DNA from: Prevotella sp.
Lineage (GTDB): Bacteria > Bacteroidota > Bacteroidia > Bacteroidales > Bacteroidaceae
Direction: 5' to 3'
DNA length: 51,575 nucleotides
Assembly: GCA_022782305.1 (NCBI GenBank)
Contig: JALFPC010000103.1
Location: forward strand, 1 to 51,575
A program made the translations under genes and the position numbers. Of the stretch, positions 9,440-17,634 are shown one piece after another (position 1 is the first letter of the stretch; every line of letters starts with the position of its first letter). The notes under the pieces are model-generated. The model was not told the DNA's origin. It searched no databases and saw only the letters and a program-made list of their open reading frames with translations.

Positions 9440-10339
9440 TTATACCAATGCCCTGATGAGGTCTTCTCTATTGCCCTCGAGCATGTCGATGACGGGTATC
9501 TCTATCATGGTATAGCAGCCGGGCTGCAGACGCATGGAAGCACGGGCCACATTTACCAACACCTGACCCGTGAGGGCGGGATTGTTGATACTCATGTTGA
9601 ACTCCAAACGCTGGTTCTGGGTCTGACCGCTCACTCCCTTGCGCACCAAATTGACACCATGTCCCATGTCGCGCACGTCATCAACACTTTTTACCTCAAA
9701 GACATGAGTCTCATCGTGGGCAAAATAGGGGTCTGCCTTGATGGCCTTGGTCACCTCTTCGAGATTGGCACCCTCTTCGAGTTCCACGTATACCATGCGG
9801 CGGTGTATGCCCTCGCCCAATGGTATGGTCATTGACAGAGCATTGCGCACTCCTTCCTTGGAACGTACGCATACGCTGTGGCCCATAGACATGCCTGGAC
9901 CGAAATTGGTATATGAGAGACCCTTTGGAGCCAGACTCTGCATGAGAGTGCGCACCACTGAGTCGGATCCTGGATCCCATCCTGCTGCTATCACGCTTAC
10001 GGCATTGTTGGCCTGGCAGATGGGCATGAGGGTGGCCCTATAGTCGCATATCTGTGTGTGGATATCGAAACTGTCTACGGTGTTGATGCCCAAGGGGAGT
10101 ATCTCTTTGGCATACTGCTCGCAACTGCGTGTCGGTGTGGCCAGGATGGCTACATCCACATCCTTGAGTTCGCGTATGTCCTTGACCACGGCATAAGGAG
10201 CGAGTTCGGCCGGTTTGTCGGCATCGCCATTTCTTCTTACTACTCCTGCCACCTCGAAATCATTGGCGGCCTCCAGTGCCTGAATGGTATAACGGCCGAT
10301 GTTGCCATAGCCTACCACTGCTGCTCTAATCTTTTTCAT
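9440..10339 (-). CDS. ddh: meso-diaminopimelate dehydrogenase
   Basis: A 299-residue NADPH-dependent enzyme that makes meso-2,6-diaminopimelate from tetrahydrodipicolinate in one step, feeding lysine and peptidoglycan synthesis. The N-terminal Rossmann motif is VVGYGNIGRYTIQALE (GYGNIG at residues 10-15). The family sequences AAGWDPGSDSVVRTLM, NFGPGMSMGHSVCVRSKEGVRNALSMTIP and HETHVFEVKSVDDVRDMGHGV(N)LVRKGVSG-type blocks are all present, and the length matches the family. The upstream gene on the same strand is an SPFH protein 52 bp away. Downstream it runs directly into the dispersed palindrome element. Nothing suggests transfer or damage. Confidence 0.95.
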   Translation of the reverse strand: MKKIRAAVVGYGNIGRYTIQALEAANDFEVAGVVRRNGDADKPAELAPYAVVKDIRELKDVDVAILATPTRSCEQYAKEILPLGINTVDSFDIHTQICDYRATLMPICQANNAVSVIAAGWDPGSDSVVRTLMQSLAPKGLSYTNFGPGMSMGHSVCVRSKEGVRNALSMTIPLGEGIHRRMVYVELEEGANLEEVTKAIKADPYFAHDETHVFEVKSVDDVRDMGHGVNLVRKGVSGQTQNQRLEFNMSINNPALTGQVLVNVARASMRLQPGCYTMIEIPVIDMLEGNREDLIRALV

Positions 10340-10391
10340 TGTTTTCTTTCTTCTTTTTTGTTTGTGTTATGTATTATTATAGTTGATGCGT

Positions 10392-11345
10392 TTATTCGCC
10401 AGTGCTTACCACTGGTTGGGCTTTATCCTCGCTGCAGAGCACCACGAGAAGATTGCTTACCATGGCAGCCTTCTGGGCCTCATCCATCTTGACCACCTCG
10501 TCGGACTCAAGACGTTCTACTGCCATCTTCACCATCGAAACAGCACCCTCTACAATCTTTTCGCGGGCTGCCAGTATGGCTGTGGCCTGCTGGCGACGCA
10601 ACATGACGGCGGCTATCTCAGAGGCATAGGCAAGATAATTGATGCGCGCCTCTATGATCTCTATGCCAGCCATTGAGAGGCGCTCGCTGAGCTTGGTTTC
10701 CAACTGGGCATTGATCTCTACGCTTCCGCCGCGAAGGGTGATGGTGTCTCCACTATCATCAGTGTCATCGTAGGCATAATGGCCTGCCACCTGACGCAGG
10801 GCGGCATCCGACTGCACCAGTACGAAATTTTCGAATGCCGACATTACATTGGCCACGCTCTGTCCCACGGTGACCTGGGCATTCTCGGCAACGCCTGTCA
10901 GTGCCATGGTCTGTGAGTCGATATCAAACATGGCCTTGTAGGTGTCGGCCACCTTCCATACAAGCATCACACCAATCATTATCGGGTTGCCCTCCTTGTC
11001 GTTTACCTTTATAGGTGCCACATCGAGATTGCGTGCACGGAGCGACAGTTTCTTGACGATGATGAAGGGATTGACCCAGAAATAGCCTGTGCGAGTGAAG
11101 GTGCCCTTGTATTGGCCGAAGAACATCATGACACGGGCTTCGTTGGGCTCTAATTGGATGAACCCTGCCCACACAAAAAATGAGATTATGCACAGCAGGA
11201 TGCATACAGACATGAGCATATATTGCCCTTCTATGCCTGTAAATATTATGCCGGCCACAGAACCGAACTGCAACACGAGATTGAACAGCAACATGGCTAT
11301 TCCATTGAGGGTCATACCTCTAAATTCATACTCTTTTGTTTCCAT
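10392..11345 (-). CDS. SPFH/Band 7 membrane protein
   Basis: A 317-residue stomatin/prohibitin/flotillin-type protein if it starts at METKEYEFRG. An upstream in-frame ATG at 11432 would add 29 residues, but the Met at 11345 is preceded by an A-rich AAAAGAA and gives a normal N-terminus. Two hydrophobic segments (~residues 12-35 and 41-62) anchor it in the inner membrane. They are followed by the SPFH block beginning IQLEPNEARVMMFFGQYKGT and then a charged helical tail (ARINYLAYASEIAAVMLRRQQATAILAAREKIVEGAV) that normally mediates oligomerisation. Such proteins build membrane microdomain rings and often guard FtsH-type proteases. The specific role here is unknown. It is upstream of ddh with a 52-bp gap, so co-transcription is possible. 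Confidence 0.88.
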   Translation of the reverse strand: METKEYEFRGMTLNGIAMLLFNLVLQFGSVAGIIFTGIEGQYMLMSVCILLCIISFFVWAGFIQLEPNEARVMMFFGQYKGTFTRTGYFWVNPFIIVKKLSLRARNLDVAPIKVNDKEGNPIMIGVMLVWKVADTYKAMFDIDSQTMALTGVAENAQVTVGQSVANVMSAFENFVLVQSDAALRQVAGHYAYDDTDDSGDTITLRGGSVEINAQLETKLSERLSMAGIEIIEARINYLAYASEIAAVMLRRQQATAILAAREKIVEGAVSMVKMAVERLESDEVVKMDEAQKAAMVSNLLVVLCSEDKAQPVVSTGE

Positions 11346-11467
11346 TTCTTTTGATACTTTTGGTATATTATTAAAATCATTAAGTGTTAATTTGGGTGTA
11401 AAGGTACAAACTTTTTTTGTAATGGCATGCATATTTGCGAAAAATTTGCTTTATATTGCACTTTGTC

Positions 11468-11498
11468 TTTGCTAATTGAAACAAATAATGTATCTTTG
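11468..11498 (+). promoter_or_regulatory. promoter of mnmA
   Basis: TTTG at 11468-11471, a 19-bp spacer, and TATCTTTG at 11491-11498 form a full match to the Bacteroidota housekeeping promoter. Transcription would start near 11505, giving a ~70-nt leader before the mnmA ATG. Confidence 0.8.
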
Positions 11499-11525
11499 CA
11501 TAACATTTTATCATCATTTCACTAT

Positions 11526-11556
11526 CCTTGCCAAGGGTAGCGCACTTATGGCAAGG
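11526..11556 (+). promoter_or_regulatory. stem-loop in the mnmA leader
   Basis: CCTTGCCA (11526-11533) and TGGCAAGG (11549-11556) are perfect 8-bp inverted repeats with a 15-base loop, 18 bp before the mnmA start. The left arm can alternatively fold on itself (CCTTG-CC-AAGG). Both forms lie in the predicted untranslated leader. A regulatory role is inference. Confidence 0.5.
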
Positions 11557-11573
11557 AGCATTTTGACTGGATT

Positions 11574-12680
11574 ATGACAGAAAAGGACTATAAGGACAAG
11601 AGAATAGCGGTATTGCTGTCGGGGGGAGTAGACAGTTCGGTGGTTGTGTATGAAATGGCACGGCTGGGGCTGCATCCCGACTGCTATTATATCAAGATTG
11701 GACCTGAGGAGCAGGAAGAATGGGACTGCTCTTCAGAAGAAGACCTTGAGATGGCCAATGCCGTGGCCCATAGATATGGTTGCCGACTTGAGGTGATAGA
11801 CTGCCACAGGGAGTACTGGGACAAGGTGACCAAATATACCATGGATAAGGTGCGCAGCGGATTTACACCCAATCCAGATGTGATGTGCAACAGGCTGATC
11901 AAATTCGGTGCCTTCGACGAAAAAAAAGGGCATGAGTATGACCTGATAGCCACAGGACACTACGCGCAGACCGAATGGATAGACGGCAAAAAATGGCTAA
12001 CTACCAGTCCTGACCCTGTGAAGGACCAAACTGATTTCTTAGCACAGATTTACGACTGGCAACTCAAGAAAGCCCTCTTTCCCATAGGCCATTACATGAA
12101 AGGGGAAGTGAGGGCAGTGGCTGAGCGCGAGCATCTCATCAATGCCAAGCGCAAGGACTCGCAGGGTATCTGCTTTCTGGGGCGCATCAACTATAACGAC
12201 TATATAAGGCGCTATCTGGGCGAATGCCCAGGGGATGTAGTGGAGAAAGAGACAGGCAAAATCATAGGCAAGCACCGCGGACTGTGGTTTCACACCATCG
12301 GACAGCGCCACGGACTGGGGTTCGGCGGCGGTCCTTGGTATGCCATTGGCAAGGATATGGTGAGCAACATACTATATGTGAGCCATGGATATGACCCCAA
12401 GGAGGCATACCGCAGGGTGTTTGATATCCATGACTTCCATTTCCTGACCGAAGAGACAGACATGGAGAGAATTACATTTAAAATTAGGCATACCCCCGAA
12501 TTCCATCACGCAAGAATAGAAACGCTGGGCGAAGGAAAATACAGAGTATGGTCGGAGGATATGATACAGGGGGTGGCTCCAGGGCAATTCTGCGTGGTTT
12601 ACGATCAAGACCACCACAAGTGCATAGGCTCGGCAGAAATAGACATGCAAACGGATGATATCCTAAACAACTTACAATAA
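11574..12680 (+). CDS. mnmA: tRNA-specific 2-thiouridylase MnmA
   Basis: A 368-residue enzyme that adds sulfur to U34 of tRNA-Lys, Glu and Gln using ATP and a persulfide relay. The PP-loop SGGVDSS is at residues 16-22. The catalytic cysteines are visible as C105 in NPDVMCN and C200 in SQGICFLG, each in its conserved context. FHTIGQRHGLGFGGGPWYAIGKD is the conserved central region, and the C-terminal beta domain ends with FCVVYDQ. The length is typical. It is transcribed alone from its own promoter and faces rsgA, with only a tandem-repeat-filled 70-bp gap between the two stop codons. Bacteroidota often carry two MnmA paralogues; only one is seen here. Confidence 0.96.
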   Translation: MTEKDYKDKRIAVLLSGGVDSSVVVYEMARLGLHPDCYYIKIGPEEQEEWDCSSEEDLEMANAVAHRYGCRLEVIDCHREYWDKVTKYTMDKVRSGFTPNPDVMCNRLIKFGAFDEKKGHEYDLIATGHYAQTEWIDGKKWLTTSPDPVKDQTDFLAQIYDWQLKKALFPIGHYMKGEVRAVAEREHLINAKRKDSQGICFLGRINYNDYIRRYLGECPGDVVEKETGKIIGKHRGLWFHTIGQRHGLGFGGGPWYAIGKDMVSNILYVSHGYDPKEAYRRVFDIHDFHFLTEETDMERITFKIRHTPEFHHARIETLGEGKYRVWSEDMIQGVAPGQFCVVYDQDHHKCIGSAEIDMQTDDILNNLQ

Positions 12681-12755
12681 GACAGGACTGACGTAACAAA
12701 ACAGGACTGACGTAACAAAGCAGGGCTTGTGTCAAGAGGCAGGGCTTGTGTCATC
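12681..12755. repeat. 19-bp tandem repeat running into the rsgA stop codon
   Basis: Four units of 19 bp fill the gap between the convergent mnmA and rsgA genes. The first two are identical (ACAGGACTGACGTAACAAA, beginning about 12682), and the last two are near-identical (GCAGGGCTTGTGTCA plus AGAG or TCCC). The two pairs resemble each other, e.g. CAGG(A/G)CT. The last unit contains the rsgA stop (tca at 12751-12753). No terminator hairpin is seen. Confidence 0.75.
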
Positions 12756-13695
12756 CCTTGGCGCGGTATTTGCCCTCCTCATAGTCCTCCATCATGCTGA
12801 GGTATGACTGGTATCTGCTTTGCGATATATAATGATTGTCGAGGGCTTTGAGCACTGCGCATCCCGGTTCGTGAGTATGGGTGCAATTGGCAAAGCGGCA
12901 GTCTTTTGAAAATTCAAATATCTCCTTGAAATAACTGGTAAGTTCCTCAGGCAGTATATCAAAGGTGCCAAAACCCTTGATACCAGGAGTGTCGATGATA
13001 TAACCACCGTTGGGCAAGGGTAGCATCTCGCTGAATGTGGTGGTGTGCATGCCCGTGTTGTGCGCATCGCTGATGTCGGAGGTGCGCAGGTTGGCATCGG
13101 GTAGCAGACTGTTGATGATTGTAGATTTGCCCACACCGCTATTGCCGCTCAGGGCTGTAATCTTGCCATCAAGCACAGGCAAAAGGATGTCGGCTGCCGA
13201 AGACCCATTAATGCCTTCGGTAGCCGACAATTCTATACATTGATAGCCTATGGTGTCATACAACTGCATCACGGCATGCTGATAACTCAACTCGCTTTCA
13301 GACAAGAGGTCGGTCTTGTTGAACACGAGCACAACAGGTATTGAATAGGCCTCGGCAGAAGCCAGGAAACGGTCTATAAACACCGTGGAGGTCTGGGGAT
13401 AGTTGACCGTGACCACAAGCATGGCCTGGTCTACATTAGCAGCTATGATATGGCTCTGCTTAGACAGGTTTGAAGACTTGCGTATGATATAATTGCGCCT
13501 GTCGGATATAGCAGTAATGAAAGCCGTACCCTCTTGGTTGAGCAATATCTCTACCCTGTCGCCCACAGCCACGGGATTGGTGCTACGTATGCCCTTAAGC
13601 CTGAAATTTCCCTTCACCTTGCAGTCGACGATTTCGCCCATGTCGGTCTTCACCGTATACCAACTGCCGGTATTCTTGACCACCGTACCTGTCAT
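12751..13695 (-). CDS. rsgA: ribosome small-subunit-dependent GTPase A
   Basis: A 314-residue circularly permuted GTPase that helps late 30S maturation by releasing assembly factors. The N-terminal OB-fold (residues 1-~65) binds RNA. The GTPase motifs then appear in permuted order: G4 NKTD at 126-129, G5 around ELSATEG (156-161), G1 GNSGVGKS at 184-191 and G3 DTPG at 235-238. A C-terminal zinc-binding cluster is given by C266, C271, H273 and C279 ([14 protein letters not shown]). Length and order match the family. It sits 28 bp downstream of frr, so the two are probably one transcript. Its 3' end is made of a 19-bp tandem repeat unit. Confidence 0.96.
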   Translation of the reverse strand: MTGTVVKNTGSWYTVKTDMGEIVDCKVKGNFRLKGIRSTNPVAVGDRVEILLNQEGTAFITAISDRRNYIIRKSSNLSKQSHIIAANVDQAMLVVTVNYPQTSTVFIDRFLASAEAYSIPVVLVFNKTDLLSESELSYQHAVMQLYDTIGYQCIELSATEGINGSSAADILLPVLDGKITALSGNSGVGKSTIINSLLPDANLRTSDISDAHNTGMHTTTFSEMLPLPNGGYIIDTPGIKGFGTFDILPEELTSYFKEIFEFSKDCRFANCTHTHEPGCAVLKALDNHYISQSRYQSYLSMMEDYEEGKYRAKG

Positions 13696-13723
13696 CAGCT
13701 TCCTGATTATTTGTTGCCCACGG

Positions 13724-14284
13724 CTATACGGTCATAATCTCTTTCTCTTTGGCCTCGAGTAGTGTGTCTATCTGCTTGATCATCTTGTCGTGGATTTTCT
13801 GCAGATCATTCTCAGCATCCTTTTCGAGGTCTTCAGAGAGTCCGTCCTTAATGGCTTTCTTGAGTTTGTCCTTGACATCGGCACGCACTGTGCGCACCTG
13901 CACCTTTACACCCTCGCCAATCTTGTTACACTGCTTTGACAACTCGCGGCGGCGCTCCTCGGTAGGCACGGGAATGCCCAAACGGATAATCTCACCATTA
14001 TTTTCGGGAGTGATACCAACATCTGAATCCATTATGGCCTTTTCAATGGCCTTTATCTGCTTCTTGTCCCAGGGGCGGATGGCAATGGACCTTGGATCAG
14101 GAGTACTGACGTTGGCCACCTGGTTGAGGGGCACCATGGAACCATAGGATTCCACCCTTATACCATCAAGGATGGCCACATTGGCCCTGCCGGCACGTAT
14201 GCGCGCCAACTGCTCCTCTAGATACATCACTGCCATCTCCATCTTCTCTTCAGCAGCGTTCAATGTTTCTTTTACGTCTATCAT
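13724..14284 (-). CDS. frr: ribosome recycling factor
   Basis: A 186-residue protein, the standard RRF length. With EF-G it splits the post-termination ribosome. The conserved core is present: [42 protein letters not shown] in the first third, then the [20 protein letters not shown] helix region and the [19 protein letters not shown] three-helix-bundle return. It is the first gene of a frr-rsgA unit with a clear promoter about 46 bp upstream of the ATG. pyrH and tsf, which often precede frr elsewhere, are not here. Confidence 0.97.
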   Translation of the reverse strand: MIDVKETLNAAEEKMEMAVMYLEEQLARIRAGRANVAILDGIRVESYGSMVPLNQVANVSTPDPRSIAIRPWDKKQIKAIEKAIMDSDVGITPENNGEIIRLGIPVPTEERRRELSKQCNKIGEGVKVQVRTVRADVKDKLKKAIKDGLSEDLEKDAENDLQKIHDKMIKQIDTLLEAKEKEIMTV

Positions 14285-14329
14285 ACTGTTTTGTTGTTAT
14301 TATTTTGTTTGTTCGCAATTTACAGTCGA

Positions 14330-14361
14330 CAAATTTAAGTAATTATCCCGAAACTGCCAAA
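14330..14361 (-). promoter_or_regulatory. promoter of frr-rsgA
   Basis: On the minus strand, TTTG (14361-14358), a 20-bp spacer and TAAATTTG (14337-14330) match the Bacteroidota promoter consensus fully. The predicted leader is about 40 nt. Confidence 0.78.
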
Positions 14362-14406
14362 TAAGGACAGATTTTTTTGTCTTCTTATGGCAAAAAAGGA
14401 TGATTA

Positions 14407-15348
14407 TCAGAGTGGATAGCCATCGAAGTCATACAGAACGGTAGAAAGATAGCGCTCTCCAGTGTCGGGCAGCAATGCCACTATGCGTTTGCCTTTGTTC
14501 TCTGGTCGCTTTGCCAGTTCCAGTGCTGCAAAGGCGGCCGCTCCCGACGAGATACCCACAAGCAGACCTTCTGTCTGTGCCAGTTGGCGACTGGTGCGGA
14601 TGGCATCATCATTCTCTACATCTATGACCTCGTCAACAACATCCTTGTCGTAGTTGGCTGGCACAAAACCAGCACCTATGCCCTGTATCTTGTGTGGACC
14701 ACTCTTGCCTCCGTTGAGCACGGGCGATGAGGCGGGCTCCACGGCCACTATACGTACGTTGGGATTATGCTCCTTCAAGCGTTTGCCTGCGCCAGAGATA
14801 GTTCCTCCCGTGCCTACTCCTGCCACAAAGATGTCTATCTGTCCTTCTGTCTGGCGCCATATCTCCTCGCCTGTGGTGAGGAAATGGCGTGCGGGATTGG
14901 CGGCATTTTCAAACTGCTGCAGTATCACTGCTCCAGGTATACTGTCGCGCAAACGTTCTGCTTCGCGTATGGCTCCAGGCATTCCCTCGGCACCGCTTGT
15001 GAGGCGCACCTCGGCACCATAGGCCTTTACAAGGTTGCGGCGCTCTACGCTCATCGTTTCGGGCATGGTGAGAATGAGTTTATAACCCTTTATTGCCGAC
15101 ACGAGAGCCAAACCCACACCAGTATTGCCGCTGGTGGGCTCGATGATGGTGGCGCCTGGCTTGAGCAAACCTTTCTGCTCGGCATCTTCGATCATAGCCA
15201 GTGCTATACGATCCTTGACACTGCCTGCGGGATTGAAATACTCTACCTTTACGGTAACTGCTGTTGCAAGTCCATGGACCTTTGATAGTTTGCCCAGTTG
15301 AACCAATGGGGTGTTGCCCACCAGTTCCAATAGATTTTGTGCTGTCAT
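14407..15348 (-). CDS. cysK: cysteine synthase A (O-acetylserine sulfhydrylase)
   Basis: A 313-residue PLP enzyme that converts O-acetylserine and sulfide to cysteine. The PLP lysine is K45 in [13 protein letters not shown]. The substrate loop PTSGNTG is at 71-77, the phosphate-binding loop GTGGT at 179-183, and the conserved [12 protein letters not shown] near residue 265. The C-terminus [21 protein letters not shown] matches CysK rather than CysM or cystathionine beta-synthase, since there are no CBS domains. It is flanked by frr and xylB on the same strand but separated from them by more than 85 bp on each side, so it is probably its own unit. Its promoter was not recognised. Confidence 0.95.
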   Translation of the reverse strand: MTAQNLLELVGNTPLVQLGKLSKVHGLATAVTVKVEYFNPAGSVKDRIALAMIEDAEQKGLLKPGATIIEPTSGNTGVGLALVSAIKGYKLILTMPETMSVERRNLVKAYGAEVRLTSGAEGMPGAIREAERLRDSIPGAVILQQFENAANPARHFLTTGEEIWRQTEGQIDIFVAGVGTGGTISGAGKRLKEHNPNVRIVAVEPASSPVLNGGKSGPHKIQGIGAGFVPANYDKDVVDEVIDVENDDAIRTSRQLAQTEGLLVGISSGAAAFAALELAKRPENKGKRIVALLPDTGERYLSTVLYDFDGYPL

Positions 15349-15434
15349 AAAATTATTAGTTTAGTTATGCATTATTTATACAACCGATATGATAATACGG
15401 CTCTTCTTCTATGATTATTTTTTTGTTGTCGGCA

Positions 15435-16928
15435 TCAGAGATACAATGCGAGCTTCTCCTTCCATCGGGCATAAGCCTCGAGATACTGCGGTTGTAATGC
15501 TGGATTGGGTGCTATCATCGCCAGTTTGTCGAGACTGGCAAAAGCCTCATTGTGGTCTTTATAGATACCTGCTCCTATGCCCGCTCCCTTGGCTGCGCCT
15601 ACGCTGCCATCTGTATCATAGAGTTCGATGGTGGCACCGCTCACATTGGCGAGAGTATCGCGGAAGATGTCGCTGAGAAACATGTTGGCCTTGCCAGCAT
15701 GAATCTTATGGATGTCCATACCCATTTCTCGCATCACCTCCATGCCATAGCAGAAACTGAACACTATGCCCTCCTGAGCTGCACGGATGATGTGCGACTT
15801 ATTGTGTTTGTTGAAGTTGATGCCATGCATCGAGCAACCTATCTCGTCATTCTCGAGCACACGCTCTGCGCCATTGCCGAAGGGGATGATGCTCAAGCCC
15901 TCGCTGCCTATGGGGGCCTGCGAGGCTAAGGCATTCATGTCGGCATATCCTATGCCCTCGGGAGCGATATTTCTGCGAACCCATGCATTAAGGATGCCCG
16001 TGCCATTGATACACAACAGTACACCAAGACGGGTCAGTTCGGCCGAATGGTTTACATGCGCAAAGGTGTTGACACGACTCTTCTTGTCGTAGTTTACTTC
16101 ACCCAACACGCCATATACCACACCCGATGTGCCTGCTGTGGATGCTATCTCGCCGGGATTAAAAACATTAAGACTGAGGGCGTTGTTGGGTTGATCTCCA
16201 GCACGATAGGTAATGGGAGTGCCAGCCTTAAGGCCAGTTTCTGCCGCCGCCTCTACCGACACCTCGCACTGCATGCCAAAGGTGGGCACGATATCGGAGA
16301 TAAGTGAATGGTTGAAACCATAATGGTTCATTACATCCTCGCTAACGCTATTGGTCTGATAATCCCAAAACATACCTTCGCTCAGTCCGCTCACTGTAGT
16401 AGTGGTCTGACCACTAAGTCTCATGGCCAGATAGTCGCCTGGCAGCATGATCTTATGTATTCTGGCATACAATTCTGGCTCGTTTGCCTTTACCCATGCC
16501 AATTTGGCTGCGGTGAAATTGCCGGGGGAATTGAGTAGATGCGAGAGGCATCTCTCGTGTCCAATGCCATCAAAAGCTTCTTCGCCGTAGGCCACCGCTC
16601 TCGAGTCGCACCATATTATCGAGTCGCGCAGGGTATTGTGATGCTCATCCACACACACCAGTCCATGCATTTGGTATGAAATGCCTATGGCGCATATCTC
16701 ATCTCCCTTGGCACCTGCCTTTGCCATGATATCAGCCAGTGCCAACTTGGCATTCTGCCACCATAACTCGGGAGACTGCTCTGCCCACCCAGCCTTGACT
16801 GCGGTAATGGGAGCTTCACGATCGGGATAAAAGGCCGTGGCCACACACTTGCCGCTGTCAGCATCCACCAGTGATGATTTGACCGAGCTGCTACCTACAT
16901 CGAAACCCAACAATAATCTGCGTGCCAT
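15435..16928 (-). CDS. xylB: xylulokinase (FGGY family)
   Basis: A 497-residue sugar kinase of the FGGY family, most like xylulokinase, which phosphorylates D-xylulose to xylulose-5-phosphate for the pentose phosphate pathway. The N-terminal phosphate loop is LLLGFDVGSSSVKSSLVD. The catalytic aspartate lies in TYRAGDQPNNALSLNV. The C-terminal block GKANMFLSDIFRDTLANVSGATIELYDTDGSVGAAKGAGIGAG is the second ATP-binding signature. The substrate is inferred from family resemblance. xylA and xylose transport genes are absent from the window, so another ketose cannot be ruled out. It has its own promoter. Confidence 0.87.
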   Translation of the reverse strand: MARRLLLGFDVGSSSVKSSLVDADSGKCVATAFYPDREAPITAVKAGWAEQSPELWWQNAKLALADIMAKAGAKGDEICAIGISYQMHGLVCVDEHHNTLRDSIIWCDSRAVAYGEEAFDGIGHERCLSHLLNSPGNFTAAKLAWVKANEPELYARIHKIMLPGDYLAMRLSGQTTTTVSGLSEGMFWDYQTNSVSEDVMNHYGFNHSLISDIVPTFGMQCEVSVEAAAETGLKAGTPITYRAGDQPNNALSLNVFNPGEIASTAGTSGVVYGVLGEVNYDKKSRVNTFAHVNHSAELTRLGVLLCINGTGILNAWVRRNIAPEGIGYADMNALASQAPIGSEGLSIIPFGNGAERVLENDEIGCSMHGINFNKHNKSHIIRAAQEGIVFSFCYGMEVMREMGMDIHKIHAGKANMFLSDIFRDTLANVSGATIELYDTDGSVGAAKGAGIGAGIYKDHNEAFASLDKLAMIAPNPALQPQYLEAYARWKEKLALYL

Positions 16929-16990
16929 TTTTTTATGCTTAATTTAGTTGTCTGTAATAATGTTTTGCTTATCATAAGTAATTGTGGATG

Positions 16991-17023
16991 CAAAATTACA
17001 CTTTTTTTTCAAATTCAAACAAA
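16991..17023 (-). promoter_or_regulatory. promoter of xylB
   Basis: On the minus strand, TTTG (17023-17020), a 21-bp spacer and TAATTTTG (16998-16991) fit the TTTG/TAnnTTTG consensus. The -7 box lies about 62 bp before the xylB ATG. Confidence 0.7.
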
Positions 17024-17123
17024 AACTATAAGAAAAATGGTCAAATAATGATGTTAATAACAGAAAATGCTGTTTTTTAAGCATTTTTTTCCCATTTTCA
17101 TTAAATTATTTAGAAATTCTTTT

Positions 17124-17131
17124 TATCTTTG
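17124..17131 (+). promoter_or_regulatory. -7 box of the polysaccharide operon
   Basis: TATCTTTG is a perfect -7 element. About 21-25 bp upstream is TTTTC rather than TTTG, so the -33 is weak. Transcription from here gives a leader of ~115 nt before the response-regulator ATG. Confidence 0.55.
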
Positions 17132-17256
17132 TAGCGCAAATCAAATATACACATACTAACCTCGCATTGAGTTCGATTGCAGCAGAGGCTAAAAAAAATA
17201 GAGATTCATTATTAGAAAGCAACTTACTGAAAGATATATATATATTATTAGGAATT

Positions 17257-17625
17257 ATGAAAAAGAAAATTTTAATCTTGGACGACAAGGAAACCATTGC
17301 CAAGGTCTTGTCCATCTATCTCATGAGCGACTATGACGTGCAATGGCTGCCAGACGGAATACAGGGAGTAAAATGGTTGCAGAACGGCAATTCTCCCGAC
17401 CTTATCATATCTGACATCAGAATGCCTGGTATGAGGGGAGATGATTTTCTCGAATGGATCAAGCAAAACGAACTTTACAGCAATATCCCCGTAATCATGC
17501 TTAGCAGCGAAGACAGCACAAGCGAGCGCATTAGACTGCTGGAGATAGGTGCAGTGGACTATATAGTAAAACCATTCAACCCTATGGAACTCAAAATAAG
17601 GGTTAAGAAGATTCTCAACGACTAA
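17257..17625 (+). CDS. single-domain response regulator
   Basis: A 122-residue receiver domain with no output domain. The start is the ATG of MKKKILILDDKETIAKVL, preceded by GGAATT; longer in-frame extensions upstream are AT-rich leader. The acidic pair is D9-D10, the phospho-acceptor aspartate lies in LIISDIRMPG (about residue 53), the Thr/Ser switch is in VIMLSSEDS and the lysine in YIVKPFNPMEL, so it should be phosphorylatable. No sensor kinase is encoded in the window. It opens the polysaccharide operon and ends 9 bp before the sugar transferase, whose N-terminus is itself receiver-like. A role in controlling polysaccharide synthesis by protein contact is likely but inferred. Confidence 0.9.
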   Translation: MKKKILILDDKETIAKVLSIYLMSDYDVQWLPDGIQGVKWLQNGNSPDLIISDIRMPGMRGDDFLEWIKQNELYSNIPVIMLSSEDSTSERIRLLEIGAVDYIVKPFNPMELKIRVKKILND

Positions 17626-17634
17626 ACCTCTCGT

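Larger units (their letters stand above)
16929..17256. other. AT-rich divergent intergenic region between xylB and the polysaccharide locus
   Basis: This 328-bp gap holds the xylB promoter (16991-17023, minus) and the -7 box of the polysaccharide operon (17124-17131, plus). The operon would have a ~115-nt untranslated leader, AT-rich except for a short stretch around 17158-17192 where CCTC can pair with GAGG. No coding frame of note and no UpxY-type antiterminator gene is present. Confidence 0.6.

Noticed and set aside
15435..16928. xylB as part of a xylose utilisation cluster
   Set aside because: No isomerase, transporter or regulator for xylose is near; it appears to be a single-gene unit.
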